A stretch of 64,000 nt of DNA from Rhodobacteraceae bacterium LNNU 3342 (GTDB lineage Bacteria; Pseudomonadota; Alphaproteobacteria; Rhodobacterales; Rhodobacteraceae): positions 496,001 to 560,000 of the forward strand of contig VUAW01000001.1 of NCBI GenBank assembly GCA_008711135.1. Reading direction: 5' to 3'. This document shows, piece by piece, positions 17,601 through 27,697 of the stretch. A model generated the notes under the pieces. The model did not search any database. It saw only the letters and a list, made by a program, of their open reading frames with translations, and was not told the DNA's origin. The stretch's first letter is position 1, and every line of letters begins with the position of its first letter. A program made the position numbers and the translations under genes.

Positions 17601-18356
17601 GTGATCAATGAACGCGACATCATGGGTGGGTTGGCCAAAGGGCTGGCGGTGATCGAAACCTTCACTGCGGACCAGCCCCGCCAGTCCATTGCCGCCGTCG
17701 CGGCTGCTTCAGGATTGGATCGGGCGACGGCCCGCCGCTGCCTACTGACGCTGGCCCATCACGGATATGCGGATTACGACGGCAAGTTCTTCACGCTGAC
17801 GCCGCGGGTGCTGCGGCTGGGCACGGCCTGCCTCGCTACGATGCCCCTGCCCCAGATCGTGCAGCCGGTGCTGGATGATCTTTCGGAGCGGATCGGGCAA
17901 AGCTCTTCCGTCTCGATCCTCGATGGTACCGAGATCGTCTATGTCGCCCGGGCGGCACAGCGAAAGGTGATGTCGATCAACCTGATGCCCGGCTCACGGC
18001 TGCCGGCGCACTGCACCTCGATGGGCCGTGTGCTGCTTGCCGCCCTGCCCGAAGCGGAGGTGCGTGCCTTGCTGGAGGCCCATCCCCCCGAAGCCCGGAC
18101 CCCGATGACCCGGACCGCGCCCGATGACATCATGGAAGAAATCGCCCGCGCCCGGTCCCAAAGCTATGCGATCATAGATCAGGAGGTGGAGTTGGGCCTG
18201 CAATCCCTCGCCGTGCCGTTGATGAATGCCCGTGGCCACGTGGTTGCCGCGCTCAACGTCGGGTTCGCGGGGACCGAGGCCGTCATGCCCCTGCTTGACC
18301 ATTTCCTGCCAAAGCTGCAGGCGGTTCAGTCCGAACTGCGGGGACTGCTGACCTGA
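17601..18356 (+). CDS. pcaR: IclR-family regulator of the pca genes
   Basis: DNA-binding regulator of 251 residues: an N-terminal winged helix-turn-helix (about residues 9-70, including QSIAAVAAASGLDRATARRC) and a C-terminal IclR effector domain (about 85-250, with GSRLPAHCTSMGRVLLA and the EVELGLQSLAVPLMNARG block). The PcaR/PcaU/PobR subfamily responds to beta-ketoadipate pathway compounds, and the divergent pcaIJF operon supports PcaR. The start is GTG at 17601 with GGAG five bases upstream. It is likely autoregulated through the adjacent inverted repeat. Activator or repressor mode cannot be decided from sequence. Confidence 0.9.
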   Translation: MINERDIMGGLAKGLAVIETFTADQPRQSIAAVAAASGLDRATARRCLLTLAHHGYADYDGKFFTLTPRVLRLGTACLATMPLPQIVQPVLDDLSERIGQSSSVSILDGTEIVYVARAAQRKVMSINLMPGSRLPAHCTSMGRVLLAALPEAEVRALLEAHPPEARTPMTRTAPDDIMEEIARARSQSYAIIDQEVELGLQSLAVPLMNARGHVVAALNVGFAGTEAVMPLLDHFLPKLQAVQSELRGLLT

Positions 18357-18470
18357 CGTGCGATGCAACGAGTTGATTGGGGCTTCCAGACAGCCGGAAT
18401 TGCTGAGAACTTTGACGACTTTGGCAGCAGGACAAACCGCGCCAACCCCAAGACAGATGACAGATCATTC

Positions 18471-18546
<76 letters not shown>

Positions 18547-18603
18547 CACAGGCGCGTGTGTGCATCGGGGCGGGGTGAAAGTCAAGTGCCTGCCCCCGGT
18601 GCG

Positions 18604-21444
18604 TCATTCCGCTGCCTCGGCGTAGGCCGTCATCGGTGGGCAGGTGCAGATCAGGTTGCGGTCACCGTGGACGTTGTCCACCCGGCCGACCGGCGGCCAG
18701 TACTTGTCCACCCGGAACGAGCCCGGGGGGAAGCACCCTTCCTCGCGGCTGTAGGGGCGATCCCAGTCGGCCACAAGATCCGCGACCGTGTGCGGCGCGT
18801 GCTTGAGCGGGTTGTTCGCGGGATCCATGCGCCCTTCCTCTACCGCCGCGATCTCGGCGCGGATAGCACGCATCGCGGTGATGAAGCGGTCAAGCTCTGC
18901 CTTGGTTTCGGACTCTGTTGGCTCTACCATCAGGGTGCCGGGGACGGGCCAACTCATGGTCGGGGCATGAAAGCCGTGGTCGATCAGCCGCTTGGCGATG
19001 TCGTCCACGGTGATGCCTGCTGCGGCAAAGGGACGGGTGTCAAGGATGCATTCATGCGCCACCCGCTCGTTGCGCCCGCGGAAAAGCACGTCGTACGCGC
19101 CTTCAAGCTGCCGCGCGATGTAGTTGGCGTTCAGGATCGCGACCTTGGTCGCCTGCGTCAGCCCTGCCCCGCCCATCATCAGGCAGTAGGCCCACGAAAT
19201 CAGCAGGATCGAGGCCGAGCCATAGGGCGCGGCGCTGACCGGCCCCTCGTCCCCGCCCCGCGCCGGATGGCCGGGCAGATGCGGCGCCAAATGCGCCTTC
19301 ACCCCGATCGGTCCCATGCCAGGCCCGCCGCCGCCATGTGGGATGGCAAAGGTCTTGTGCAGGTTCAGGTGGCTGACATCCGCACCGATGTCGCCGGGGC
19401 GCGACAGGCCTACCATCGCGTTCATGTTCGCCCCATCCAGATAGACCTGCCCGCCATGCTGATGGGTGATGGCGCAGACCTCGCTGACGGTTTCTTCGAA
19501 CACGCCGTGGGTAGACGGATAGGTGATCATGCAGGCGGCAAGGTCATCCCCCGCCGCCGCGGCCTTGGCGCGAAAATCTTCAAGGTCGATGTCACCATTG
19601 GCCGCCGATTTGACCGGTACCACCTTCATGCCGCACATCTGGGCGCTGGCCGGATTGGTGCCGTGGGCGGATACCGGGATCAGGCAGATGTTCCGATGCC
19701 CCTCTCCCCGCGCCCGGTGATAGGCCTGGATCGTCAGAAGCCCCGCGTATTCCCCCTGCGCGCCTGAATTCGGCTGCATGGAAAACGCGTCATAACCCGT
19801 CACCTCGCACAGCTTGGCGGAGAGGTCCTCGATCACCTCCGCAAAGCCTTGGGCCTGATCTGCGGGCGCAAAGGGGTGAAGCGTGGCGAATTCGGGCCAG
19901 GTGATCGGCATCATCTCTGCCGCCGCGTTCAGCTTCATCGTGCAGGACCCCAGCGGGATCATTGCCCGGTCCAGCGCCAGATCGCGATCCGACAGGCGGC
20001 GCATGTAGCGCATCATCTCGGATTCAGCCCGGTTCATGTGGAAGACCGGATGCGTCAGGTAATCGCTTTGCCGCACAAGGTCATCGGGGAACCCGATACC
20101 CACCTCGGCCGGGGCGGGATCGGTGATGCCGAAGGCCGAAAGAACCCGCGCGATGGTATCCGCATTGGTTGTTTCATCCAACGAGATCCCCACCCGGTCT
20201 CGCCCGACCTTGCGCAGGTTGATGCCCCGCTGTTCGGCGGCAGCCAGGATCCCCGCCTGCCCCACGCCCACCTGAACAGTAATGGTGTCAAAGAAGGCCG
20301 CCGGCGAGACCTCTGCCCCTGCGGCCTTCAGCGCCTCGGCCAGGCGGACAGTGTTGAAATGCACCTTTTCCGCGATGGCCCGCAGGCCCTTCGGTCCGTG
20401 GAACACGGCATAGAAGGACGCCATGACCGCCAGCAGCGCCTGCGCCGTGCAGACGTTGGAGGTCGCTTTTTCCCGCCGGATATGCTGTTCCCGCGTCTGA
20501 AGCGCCAGCCGATAGGCCCGATCGCCCCGCGCATCCACCGAGACGCCCACGATCCGTCCGGGCATCGCGCGCTTCATCTCGTCCCGGCAGGACATGAAGG
20601 CGGCATGGGGGCCGCCAAAGCCCAGTGGCACGCCGAACCGCTGGCTGGATCCCACGGCGATATCCGCCCCCATCGCGCCCGGTTCCTTCAGCATGCAGAG
20701 CGCGAGCAGATCGGTCGCAACCACTACCACGGCCTGCGCCTCGTGCAGGGAAGTGATCTGGTTCGTCAGGTCGCGGACACGGCCATGCGTGCCGGGATAC
20801 TGGAAGATCGCACCAAAGACGCGGGCGGGTTCAAGCGCTTCCGGCGCCGCGACAATGATCTCGATACCCAGCGGCGCGGCGCGGGTCTGCATCACGGCGA
20901 TGTTCTGCGGGTGGCAGTTTTCATCGACAAAGAACGCCCGCGCCTTGGACTTGGCCACGCGTTCCGCCATCATCATCGCCTCGGCACAGGCCGTCGCCTC
21001 GTCCAGAAGCGAGGCGTTGGCGACCGGCAACCCCGTCAGGTCCGCGACCATCGTCTGGTAGTTCAGCAGCGCCTCCAGCCGTCCTTGGGCGATTTCGGGC
21101 TGATAAGGGGTGTAGGCCGTGTACCAAGCCGGGTTCTCAAGGATGTTGCGCTGGATCGCGGGCGGGGTCACGGTGCCGTAATAGCCCTGCCCTATCAGGC
21201 TGGTCATCACCCGGTTCTTCCCCGCCACCTGACGCATCCGCGCCAGCAGCTCGTGTTCGGCCAGCGGCTCCCAGTCCAGCGGGCGCTGCTGTCGGATCGT
21301 GTCGGGCACGGTCTCGTCAATCAGCGCCTCAAGGCTGGCCACGCCCAGCGCCGCCAGCATCGCTTCCATCTCGGCCGGTGAGGGACCGATGTGGCGACGG
21401 TTGGCAAAGTCATAGGCGTCATAGGTGACAGGGGTATAGGCCAT
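18604..21444 (-). CDS. gcvP: Glycine dehydrogenase (P protein), single chain
   Basis: PLP-dependent decarboxylating subunit of the glycine cleavage system, transferring the aminomethyl group of glycine to lipoyl-GcvH and releasing CO2. At 946 residues it is the fused, homodimeric type and not the split GcvPA/GcvPB type. The PLP-lysine block [20 protein letters not shown] and the N-terminal block [32 protein letters not shown] are typical. It begins 7 bases after gcvH. Last gene of gcvTHP, under the glycine riboswitch at 22997-23150. Confidence 0.97.
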   Translation of the reverse strand: MAYTPVTYDAYDFANRRHIGPSPAEMEAMLAALGVASLEALIDETVPDTIRQQRPLDWEPLAEHELLARMRQVAGKNRVMTSLIGQGYYGTVTPPAIQRNILENPAWYTAYTPYQPEIAQGRLEALLNYQTMVADLTGLPVANASLLDEATACAEAMMMAERVAKSKARAFFVDENCHPQNIAVMQTRAAPLGIEIIVAAPEALEPARVFGAIFQYPGTHGRVRDLTNQITSLHEAQAVVVVATDLLALCMLKEPGAMGADIAVGSSQRFGVPLGFGGPHAAFMSCRDEMKRAMPGRIVGVSVDARGDRAYRLALQTREQHIRREKATSNVCTAQALLAVMASFYAVFHGPKGLRAIAEKVHFNTVRLAEALKAAGAEVSPAAFFDTITVQVGVGQAGILAAAEQRGINLRKVGRDRVGISLDETTNADTIARVLSAFGITDPAPAEVGIGFPDDLVRQSDYLTHPVFHMNRAESEMMRYMRRLSDRDLALDRAMIPLGSCTMKLNAAAEMMPITWPEFATLHPFAPADQAQGFAEVIEDLSAKLCEVTGYDAFSMQPNSGAQGEYAGLLTIQAYHRARGEGHRNICLIPVSAHGTNPASAQMCGMKVVPVKSAANGDIDLEDFRAKAAAAGDDLAACMITYPSTHGVFEETVSEVCAITHQHGGQVYLDGANMNAMVGLSRPGDIGADVSHLNLHKTFAIPHGGGGPGMGPIGVKAHLAPHLPGHPARGGDEGPVSAAPYGSASILLISWAYCLMMGGAGLTQATKVAILNANYIARQLEGAYDVLFRGRNERVAHECILDTRPFAAAGITVDDIAKRLIDHGFHAPTMSWPVPGTLMVEPTESETKAELDRFITAMRAIRAEIAAVEEGRMDPANNPLKHAPHTVADLVADWDRPYSREEGCFPPGSFRVDKYWPPVGRVDNVHGDRNLICTCPPMTAYAEAAE

Positions 21445-21451
21445 GATGTCC

Positions 21452-21811
21452 TCAGCCGATGTAGTCGTTGTATTCGTCCTCGGACATGAAGTCGTCGAGG
21501 ACGGACATGTCGTCGATCTTCATCTTGAAGAACCAGGCCTCGCCGGTCGGGTCTTCGTTCACCAGCGCGGGGTTGTCGACCAGGACGTCGTTGACCTCGA
21601 CGATCTCTCCATCAACCGGCGCCAGAATGTCCGAGGCCGCCTTGACGCTCTCGATCACCACGACCTCATCGCCCTTGGCGGCCACGGTGCCGACCTCGGG
21701 CAGCTCGATGAACACCACGTCCCCCAACTGGGTAGAGGCATGTTCCGTGATGCCCACCACGACAAGGTCGCCCTCAACGCGCAGCCATTCATGTTCTTCG
21801 GTGTATTTCAT
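21452..21811 (-). CDS. gcvH: Glycine cleavage system H protein
   Basis: Lipoyl carrier protein of the glycine cleavage system, 119 residues, usual size. The lipoylated lysine lies in [20 protein letters not shown] start at ATG 21811 ([14 protein letters not shown]) because GAGGA lies just upstream and this is where the family begins; the longer open frame to 21928 runs into gcvT and is an artefact. It is 10 bases after gcvT and 7 before gcvP. Confidence 0.97.
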   Translation of the reverse strand: MKYTEEHEWLRVEGDLVVVGITEHASTQLGDVVFIELPEVGTVAAKGDEVVVIESVKAASDILAPVDGEIVEVNDVLVDNPALVNEDPTGEAWFFKMKIDDMSVLDDFMSEDEYNDYIG

Positions 21812-21821
21812 CTGTTCCTCG

Positions 21822-22925
21822 TCAGCGTTTGAAGGTGGATGGACGGAAAGGCAGCGGCGCGACCGTGACCGGCAGCCGTTTGCCGCGCACCTCTCCCCAG
21901 AGTCTTGTGCCCGATGACGCAAGGTCAACAGGGAGATAGCCCATTGCCACCGCCGCGTTCAGGCTCGGCCCAAACCCGCCCGAGGTTACGGTGCCGACTG
22001 CCTCGCCCCCTTCGGCCTTCGCGTAAAGGGCCGTGCCCTCGCGCATGGGTGCGCGGCCTTTGGGGAGCAGGCCCATGCGCCGTCGGGCAGGACCGGCCTC
22101 AAGCTCCTCAAGAATGCGATCTGCGCCGGGAAAGCCGCCCACGCGCGCGCCTCCGCGACGGCGCACCTTCTGGATCGCCCAGTCCAATCCGGCCTCGACC
22201 GGCGTTGTCCCACGGTCGATGTCATGGCCGTAAAGGCAGAGCCCGGCCTCCAGCCGCAGGCTGTCGCGCGCGCCAAGGCCCACGGGCTGGACTGCCGGAT
22301 CGGCCAGCAGCGCCCGGGCAAAGGCCTCGGCGCTGTCATCGGGGACCGAGATTTCATAGCCGTCATCGCCGGTATAGCCGGACCGCGAAACCAAGAGCGG
22401 CACGCCCAGCCAGTCCAGAACCGCCACATCCATGAAACGCATCGCAGCAGCGCCGGGGGCCAGCGCTTCCAGCACCCGTTCAGCCTCCGGACCCTGCAGG
22501 GCCAGCAGCGCGCGATCCTCAACCACGGTCACCACGTCGCCCAGATGGGCGCGCAGATGCGCCACGTCGGCCTCCTTGCAGGAGGCGTTGACGACCAGGA
22601 ACAGGTGGTCGCCCCGGTTCGCGATCATGAGGTCATCCAGAATGCCGCCTCCCTGATCGGTAAAGAACCCGTACCGCTGCCGCCCCTCGGACAGGCCCCC
22701 CACATCGACCGGCACCAGCCGCTCAAGTGCCTCGGGCGGGCAATGCAGGATCACCTGGCCCATGTGGCTGACGTCGAAGAGACCCGCCGCGCTGCGCGCG
22801 TGCAGATGCTCCTTCATCACCCCTGCCGGATATTGCACCGGCATCTCATAGCCGGCAAAGGGCACCATGCGTGCGCCCAGTTCCAGATGCAGGTCGTGAA
22901 GAACCGTGCGCTTCAGGTCGGCCAT
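21822..22925 (-). CDS. gcvT: Glycine cleavage system aminomethyltransferase (T protein)
   Basis: Transfers the methylene carbon from aminomethyl-lipoyl-GcvH to tetrahydrofolate, releasing ammonia. The 367-residue product has the T-protein start (LHDLHLELGARMVPFAGYEMPVQYP), the folate-domain block LFDVSHMGQV and the active-site region SRSGYTGDDGYEISV. First gene of gcvTHP. The 5' leader carries a tandem glycine riboswitch, so the operon should respond to glycine. The riboswitch ends about 70 bases before the start codon. Confidence 0.96.
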   Translation of the reverse strand: MADLKRTVLHDLHLELGARMVPFAGYEMPVQYPAGVMKEHLHARSAAGLFDVSHMGQVILHCPPEALERLVPVDVGGLSEGRQRYGFFTDQGGGILDDLMIANRGDHLFLVVNASCKEADVAHLRAHLGDVVTVVEDRALLALQGPEAERVLEALAPGAAAMRFMDVAVLDWLGVPLLVSRSGYTGDDGYEISVPDDSAEAFARALLADPAVQPVGLGARDSLRLEAGLCLYGHDIDRGTTPVEAGLDWAIQKVRRRGGARVGGFPGADRILEELEAGPARRRMGLLPKGRAPMREGTALYAKAEGGEAVGTVTSGGFGPSLNAAVAMGYLPVDLASSGTRLWGEVRGKRLPVTVAPLPFRPSTFKR

Positions 22926-22996
22926 GCCGCCCTCCCCTGTTTCGCCGGTCGCTGATGTCCGGCATCGTTTCAGCAGGCCATGGCCTGCGTCTCGAT

Positions 22997-23150
22997 GCCC
23001 CCTCTGTCCCTTCGCCTGAGATTGTTATCCCTTCGGCGGGCGCGGCTGCGCCTCTCTCCAGAGTCCTTTGCCAGAACGGTCCCTTGTGCCTGAGAGTTTA
23101 CCGGGGCGGTTGCTCCTTCGGCACCGGGTTTCCCCGGATTCTCCCGATCC
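22997..23150 (-). promoter_or_regulatory. Tandem glycine riboswitch upstream of gcvT
   Basis: On the minus strand two consecutive glycine-aptamer units are readable. The first (about 23150-23071) has GGGAGA, GCCGAAGGAGCAA and AACTCTCAGGCACAAGGGACCG. The second (about 23065-22997) has CTCTGGAGAGAGG, CCGAAGGGATAACAATC and TCTCAGGCGAAGGGACAGAGG. These are the conserved blocks of the glycine riboswitch. It lies directly upstream of the glycine cleavage operon. The stretch after the second aptamer (22926-22996) has no clear U-tract terminator, so control may be translational. Only one gene set is downstream, and it would be switched on by glycine. Confidence 0.93.
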
Positions 23151-23160
23151 TGACACATTC

Positions 23161-23190
23161 CGGATAGCGCGGAGGCAGGGCATCTGGCAA
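23161..23190 (-). promoter_or_regulatory. Probable promoter of the gcvTHP operon
   Basis: On the minus strand TTGCCA (23190-23185) and TATCCG (23166-23161) are separated by 18 bases. The predicted transcript would start near 23154, right at the 5' edge of the riboswitch, which supports the call. Confidence 0.5.
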
Positions 23191-23232
23191 GCCTCTTGAA
23201 GCGAAAGCGACGTTATTGCAGAAGTCTCCGAC

Positions 23233-23775
23233 ATGACCGCCTGTTTCTTCGGCTACGGTTCCCTGGTGAACCGCGCGACCCATGCCTATGCCCCTGCCTA
23301 TCCCGCCCGAGTCACTGGCTGGCGGCGGGAATGGCGTCACCTTGCCGGTCGTCCCGTCGCGATCCTGACCGCTGTGCGCGACCCGCGGGCAGCGATTTCT
23401 GGCCTTATTGCGCCCGTACCCCAAGGAGACTGGTCCGCGCTTGACCTGCGCGAGGCGTACTACCTGCGCCACCCGCTGGGCGATGAACTGCGGCATGACG
23501 GTCCGCCGGATGCGCGGGTGCAGACCTACGCCGTCCCCGACGCACCACCGGCACCGGTGCAGCCCATCCTGCGCAGCTATCTGGACGTGGTGGTGCAGGG
23601 CTATCTTCAGGTCTTTGGTCCCGAAGGGGTGCAGGCCTTCTTTGACAGCACGACCGGGTGGGAGGCACCGCTGCTCGACGACCGCGAAGCGCCGATCTAC
23701 CCCCGGCACCAGATGCTTTCGCCGCAGGAAACGGCGCTGGTCGATGCGCATCTGGAACGCATCCGCGGCGGTTGA
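23233..23775 (+). CDS. Gamma-glutamylcyclotransferase (ChaC/GGCT-fold) family protein
   Basis: Cytosolic protein of 180 residues with the GGCT-fold signature near the N-terminus, FFGYGSLVNRAT, which forms the substrate loop in gamma-glutamylcyclotransferases and related enzymes. Members release 5-oxoproline from gamma-glutamyl peptides or glutathione. The expected catalytic Glu in the middle of the domain could be among DLREAYYL or YLDVVVQGYLQVFG, but I cannot fix it. Divergent from the gcv operon, with 42 bases between its start and the gcv promoter. No strong ribosome binding site. Substrate uncertain. Confidence 0.75.
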   Translation: MTACFFGYGSLVNRATHAYAPAYPARVTGWRREWRHLAGRPVAILTAVRDPRAAISGLIAPVPQGDWSALDLREAYYLRHPLGDELRHDGPPDARVQTYAVPDAPPAPVQPILRSYLDVVVQGYLQVFGPEGVQAFFDSTTGWEAPLLDDREAPIYPRHQMLSPQETALVDAHLERIRGG

Positions 23776-23826
23776 CTGCACCACCGCGGCACTACCTTCA
23801 TGTCGATGCGATCAAAGGAGGTCCCG

Positions 23827-24255
23827 ATGCGCGCGCTGATGTTGCTTGCTGCAACCACCCTTCTTGCGACACCCGCCCTAGCCCAACCGCCCGAGGGCGC
23901 CCTTCCCCTGTCCGAGATCCTAGCCATCGTCGAGGCCCGCGAGGGCGTCACCTATCTCGAGGAAATCGAATGGGACGATGACGGCTATTGGGACATGGAA
24001 TTCCACACCGCCAACGGCTCAACCGAGGTCAGGATCGACCCCCGGACGGGGGAGCGTCACGACGACTTACGCGGGCGGCGCCGGGGTCAGCCCCTGGCCC
24101 GCACCACCTGCAACAGCGGCATGAGGTCGCCCATGTCCGGCCCATGCGACTGGCCAGTCAGCGCCTTGCGCAGCGGCATGAACAGGCCCTTGCCCTTGCG
24201 GCCCGTCGCCTCTTTCACCTTTGCCGTCCACTGGCCCCAGGTTTCGTCGGTATAG
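23827..24255 (+). CDS. Exported PepSY-like small protein with a run-on C-terminus
   Basis: The start is marked by AGGAGG five bases before ATG 23827. The product begins with a Sec signal (MRALMLLAATTLLATPALAQ) and continues as a short PepSY-like domain: LPLSEILAIVEAREGV, then WDMEFHTANGSTEVRIDPRTGE. Proteins of this kind usually end soon after a DPxTGE-type strand, at about 80-95 residues. Here the frame stays open for another 57 or so residues, and from 24087 on it reads antisense to the end of gltX, giving 142 residues in all. The tail (RPLPLRPVASFTFAVH...) looks like antisense sequence and not a domain. Likely a periplasmic protein whose original stop was lost; function unknown. Confidence 0.6.
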   Translation: MRALMLLAATTLLATPALAQPPEGALPLSEILAIVEAREGVTYLEEIEWDDDGYWDMEFHTANGSTEVRIDPRTGERHDDLRGRRRGQPLARTTCNSGMRSPMSGPCDWPVSALRSGMNRPLPLRPVASFTFAVHWPQVSSV

Positions 24256-25409
24256 GGCTGATCGGGGAGGAGCGAGAGCGCCTCGCGCACGAAATCGGCG
24301 TCTTCGGGATCGATCACCGGCTCCGCGCCGTCGCGGCAAAGCTGCCACCATGCGTCGAGGTCATTCAGCACGGTGATGTTGTCCTTGGCGACACGCCAGA
24401 ACCGTTCGGCCTTGTCGGCAGGCACGCCCAGCGCCGCGATCCGGTCCTTCACCGCGTCGAAGCCCAGCCCCTGCACGTATTTCGCTGTCAGCGGGAACAG
24501 GTCATCTGCGTCGAACTTGGTGGGGGCCGAACCGAACTGTGACAGGTCGAACCCTTCTGCCAGTTCTTCCAGCGAGCTCCGCAGTTCCACCGGCTGCGAC
24601 GACCCCAGCCGCGCCATCAGCGACAGGAGCGCCGCTGGCTCCACGCCCTTTTCGCGCAGGTCACGCAGCGCCAGCGTGCCGAGCCGCTTGGACAGCGCCT
24701 CGCCCTGCGGGCCGGTGAGCAGGCTGTGATGGGCAAAGGCCGGGGGCGTGCCGCCCAGAGCCTCGATGATCTGGATCTGGGTCGCCGTGTTCGTGACGTG
24801 GTCGGACCCGCGCACGATGTGGGTCACGCCCATGTCAATGTCATCGACGACCGAGGCGAGCGTATAAAGCACCTGCCCGTCGGCACGGATCAGCACCGGG
24901 TCCGACACGCTTGCCGCGTCGATGGAAATGTCGCCCAGAATGCCGTCGGTCCATTCGATCCGCTGCTGGTCCAGCAGGAAACGCCAGTAGCCGGGGGTAT
25001 CCTTGCGCTTTTCAGCTTTCTGTTCCTCGGTCAGGTTCAGCGCGGCGCGGTCATAGACCGGCGGCTTGCCCATGTTGAGCTGCTTCTTGCGCTTGAGGTC
25101 CAGTTCGGTCGGCGTTTCAAAGCATTCATAGAAACGCCCCATGTCCCGCAGCCTGTCGGCGGCCTCTTGATAGCGGTCCAGACGATCCGACTGTTTCTCG
25201 ATCCGATCCCAGGTCAGGCCCAGCCATTCCAGGTCGCGCTGGATGCCGTCGGCATACTCCTGTTTCGACCGTTCCGCGTCGGTATCGTCCAGCCGCAGGA
25301 TGAACTGCCCGCCCGTCTTGCGCGCGATGAGAAAGTTGAACAGCGCCGTGCGCAGGTTGCCGACATGCAGCCAGCCGGTGGGTGAAGGGGCGAAACGGGT
25401 GGTGGTCAT
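24087..25409 (-). CDS. gltX: Glutamyl-tRNA synthetase
   Basis: Class I synthetase charging tRNA-Glu, 440 residues. Signature motifs: the HIGH-type FAPSPTGWLHVGNLRTALFN at the N-terminus and the KMSKS-type ALSKRLGTLALRDL near residue 240. Many alphaproteobacteria carry two GltX paralogues, one of which may charge tRNA-Gln for the amidotransferase route; which one this is cannot be told from the window. Its 3' end overlaps the converging PepSY-like frame by 169 bases. It is divergent from the small zincin gene, with a palindrome between the two. Confidence 0.95.
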   Translation of the reverse strand: MTTTRFAPSPTGWLHVGNLRTALFNFLIARKTGGQFILRLDDTDAERSKQEYADGIQRDLEWLGLTWDRIEKQSDRLDRYQEAADRLRDMGRFYECFETPTELDLKRKKQLNMGKPPVYDRAALNLTEEQKAEKRKDTPGYWRFLLDQQRIEWTDGILGDISIDAASVSDPVLIRADGQVLYTLASVVDDIDMGVTHIVRGSDHVTNTATQIQIIEALGGTPPAFAHHSLLTGPQGEALSKRLGTLALRDLREKGVEPAALLSLMARLGSSQPVELRSSLEELAEGFDLSQFGSAPTKFDADDLFPLTAKYVQGLGFDAVKDRIAALGVPADKAERFWRVAKDNITVLNDLDAWWQLCRDGAEPVIDPEDADFVREALSLLPDQPYTDETWGQWTAKVKEATGRKGKGLFMPLRKALTGQSHGPDMGDLMPLLQVVRARG

Positions 25410-25439
25410 GGGTGAACTCCTGTTCCCGCCCCTCTTTCA

Positions 25440-25463
25440 CATATGGGCGATTTTGTCCATATG
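25440..25463. repeat. Inverted repeat CATATGG-N10-CCATATG between gltX and the zincin gene
   Basis: A perfect 7-base inverted repeat (25440-25446 and 25457-25463) centred in the 75-base divergent region. The arm spacing of 17 bases between centres suits a dimeric regulator. No nearby regulator gene suggests which. Candidate operator only. Confidence 0.35.
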
Positions 25464-25484
25464 ATGGGGCCCGGAGGAACCGAG

Positions 25485-25901
25485 ATGACAAGCAACTGGA
25501 CCGGCATCACGCCACCCACGCTGGACGACATTACCGACCTTGCCCGGCAGGCCATCGACCTGCTGCCTGCCGAATATGCGGCCGCCGCCCGGGCCGTTGC
25601 CCTGCGCGTCGAGGATTTTCCCGCGGACGAGATGCTCGATGAGCTTGACCTGCAGGACCCGTTCGAACTGACCGGTCTTTATGAAGGCATACCGCTGACG
25701 GAAAAGTCGGTCATGGACCAGCCGCACCGGCCGGATGCGATCTGGCTTTTCCGCCGCCCGATCCTTGACGAATGGGCCCAGCGCGGGGACGAGACGCTGG
25801 GTCATCTGGTGGCGCATGTCTATCTGCACGAACTTGCCCACCACTTTGGCTGGTCGGATGAGGATATCGCCCGCATCGCCCCCTGGACCTACGAGGACTG
25901 A
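25485..25901 (+). CDS. Small zincin-like metallopeptidase family protein
   Basis: Cytosolic protein of 138 residues belonging to the minimal zincin family (COG3824 type), as judged from the C-terminal zinc motif HELAH (residues 115-119) in LHELAHHFGWSDEDI and the small size. His 115, Glu 116 and His 119 would bind zinc and activate water. The start at 25485 has GGAGGA upstream; a start at 25443 would place the coding region over the palindrome. No signal peptide. The substrate is unknown. Followed 67 bases later by the metallo-beta-lactamase-fold gene on the same strand. Confidence 0.8.
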   Translation: MTSNWTGITPPTLDDITDLARQAIDLLPAEYAAAARAVALRVEDFPADEMLDELDLQDPFELTGLYEGIPLTEKSVMDQPHRPDAIWLFRRPILDEWAQRGDETLGHLVAHVYLHELAHHFGWSDEDIARIAPWTYED

Positions 25902-25967
25902 AGCCGCTGGACTGACGCGCCCACAGCCCTATCCTTGCCGCGCAACCAGCAGCAAGGGAAAGCCGCC

Positions 25968-26915
25968 ATGCCAGTTCTTTCGCCAAGCCTGTCCCGCCGT
26001 CACGCGCTGCTCGCCGGGGCGGCCGCGTCGCTCGCCGCAGCGGGCGCCGGAACCAGTCGTCCCGCCCGGGCCGCCGCCGCCATGACCGGGCCCGCCTTCC
26101 CGAACTACAACCGCTTCCGCCTTGGCGGGTTCGAGGTGACGGCGCTTCTTGCCGGGACCCGCACCGTCCCGAACCCGCAGGAGACCTTTGGCCTCAACGT
26201 GTCGGCCGACGAATTCGAGTCCGTGTCAGAGGCGAACTTCATCCCCACCGACCGCGCGCAGTTCTTCTTTACTCCGACGCTGGTGAACACTGGGGCAGAG
26301 CTTGTGCTGTTCGACACCGGCGTCAATGCCGACGGCATGCTTGCCGCGCTGGAGGCCGCGGGCCATACGGCGGAAGAGGTTGACGTGGTCGTGCTAACCC
26401 ATATGCACGGCGACCACATTGGCGGGCTGATGCACAACGGCAGCCCGACCTTCGGCAACGCTCGCTATGTCGCCGGCAGCATCGAACATGAGCACTGGCG
26501 CAGCGCGGGCAACGAACAGTTCGACGCCAACGTGCGCCCGCTGGAGGATCAGACCACCCTCATCAACGGTGGCGACAGCGTGCTGTCAGGCATCACCGCG
26601 ATGGAGGCCTTTGGTCATACCCCCGGCCACATGGCCTTCATGCTGGAAAGTGAGGGCGAGCAGCTTGTCCTGATCGCTGACACCGCCAACCACTATGTCT
26701 GGTCGCTTGCCCATCCCGACTGGGAGGTACGGTTTGACATGGACAAGCAGGCCGCCGCCCAGACCCGGCGCGAGATGTTCGGCATGCTGGCGGCAGACCG
26801 CATCCCCTTCATCGGCTACCACATGCCTTTCCCGGCCCGCGGCTATGTCGAAAGCAACGGCGACGGCTTCCGCTATGTCCCGGCCAGCTACCAGATGATG
26901 ATGGATGAAGCCTGA
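25968..26915 (+). CDS. Exported metallo-beta-lactamase-fold hydrolase
   Basis: Predicted periplasmic hydrolase of 315 residues. The N-terminus has a Tat-type signal (SLSRRHALLAGAAASLAAAG). The metal-binding motif is HMHGDH (residues 145-150), with further ligands expected at His 221 (GHTPGH) and Asp 238 (LIADTANH), a complete binuclear set. The fold includes lactonases, quorum-quenching enzymes and others, so the substrate is open. The start at 25968 has AAGGGAAAG upstream; the in-frame ATG at 25935 would put extra residues before the signal. Convergent with wrbA, separated by a terminator. Confidence 0.85.
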   Translation: MPVLSPSLSRRHALLAGAAASLAAAGAGTSRPARAAAAMTGPAFPNYNRFRLGGFEVTALLAGTRTVPNPQETFGLNVSADEFESVSEANFIPTDRAQFFFTPTLVNTGAELVLFDTGVNADGMLAALEAAGHTAEEVDVVVLTHMHGDHIGGLMHNGSPTFGNARYVAGSIEHEHWRSAGNEQFDANVRPLEDQTTLINGGDSVLSGITAMEAFGHTPGHMAFMLESEGEQLVLIADTANHYVWSLAHPDWEVRFDMDKQAAAQTRREMFGMLAADRIPFIGYHMPFPARGYVESNGDGFRYVPASYQMMMDEA

Positions 26916-26960
26916 GATCAGCGAATCGTAGGCCGGACGATGATCAAATCGTTCGGGCAT

Positions 26961-26990
26961 TAAAAAAGGCGGGGCACGCAGCCCCGCCTT
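26961..26990 (-). terminator. Rho-independent terminator of wrbA (possibly bidirectional)
   Basis: GGCGGGGC (26968-26975) and GCCCCGCC (26981-26988) form an 8-base GC stem with a 5-base loop. On the minus strand it is followed by a run of six or more T, so it ends wrbA; on the plus strand the downstream sequence is only TT then C-rich, so it is weaker for the metallo-beta-lactamase-fold gene. Confidence 0.85.
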
Positions 26991-27010
26991 CCCCCCGAAA
27001 CTCCAAGGGC

Positions 27011-27601
<591 letters not shown>

Positions 27602-27697
27602 GTGTCGCTCCTTGACGTTCTATTGGCGGGACTATGCGGCGCAGGCGGGTCCCGCACCATTCGCCCCATCGCGCATGCCCTGTGCGGGCCTGCACGG

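Noticed and set aside
17573-17601. TTGACA before pcaR as a full promoter
   Set aside because: A -10 box at the right distance would fall on the start codon and does not match consensus, so I report only the operator and not a promoter.
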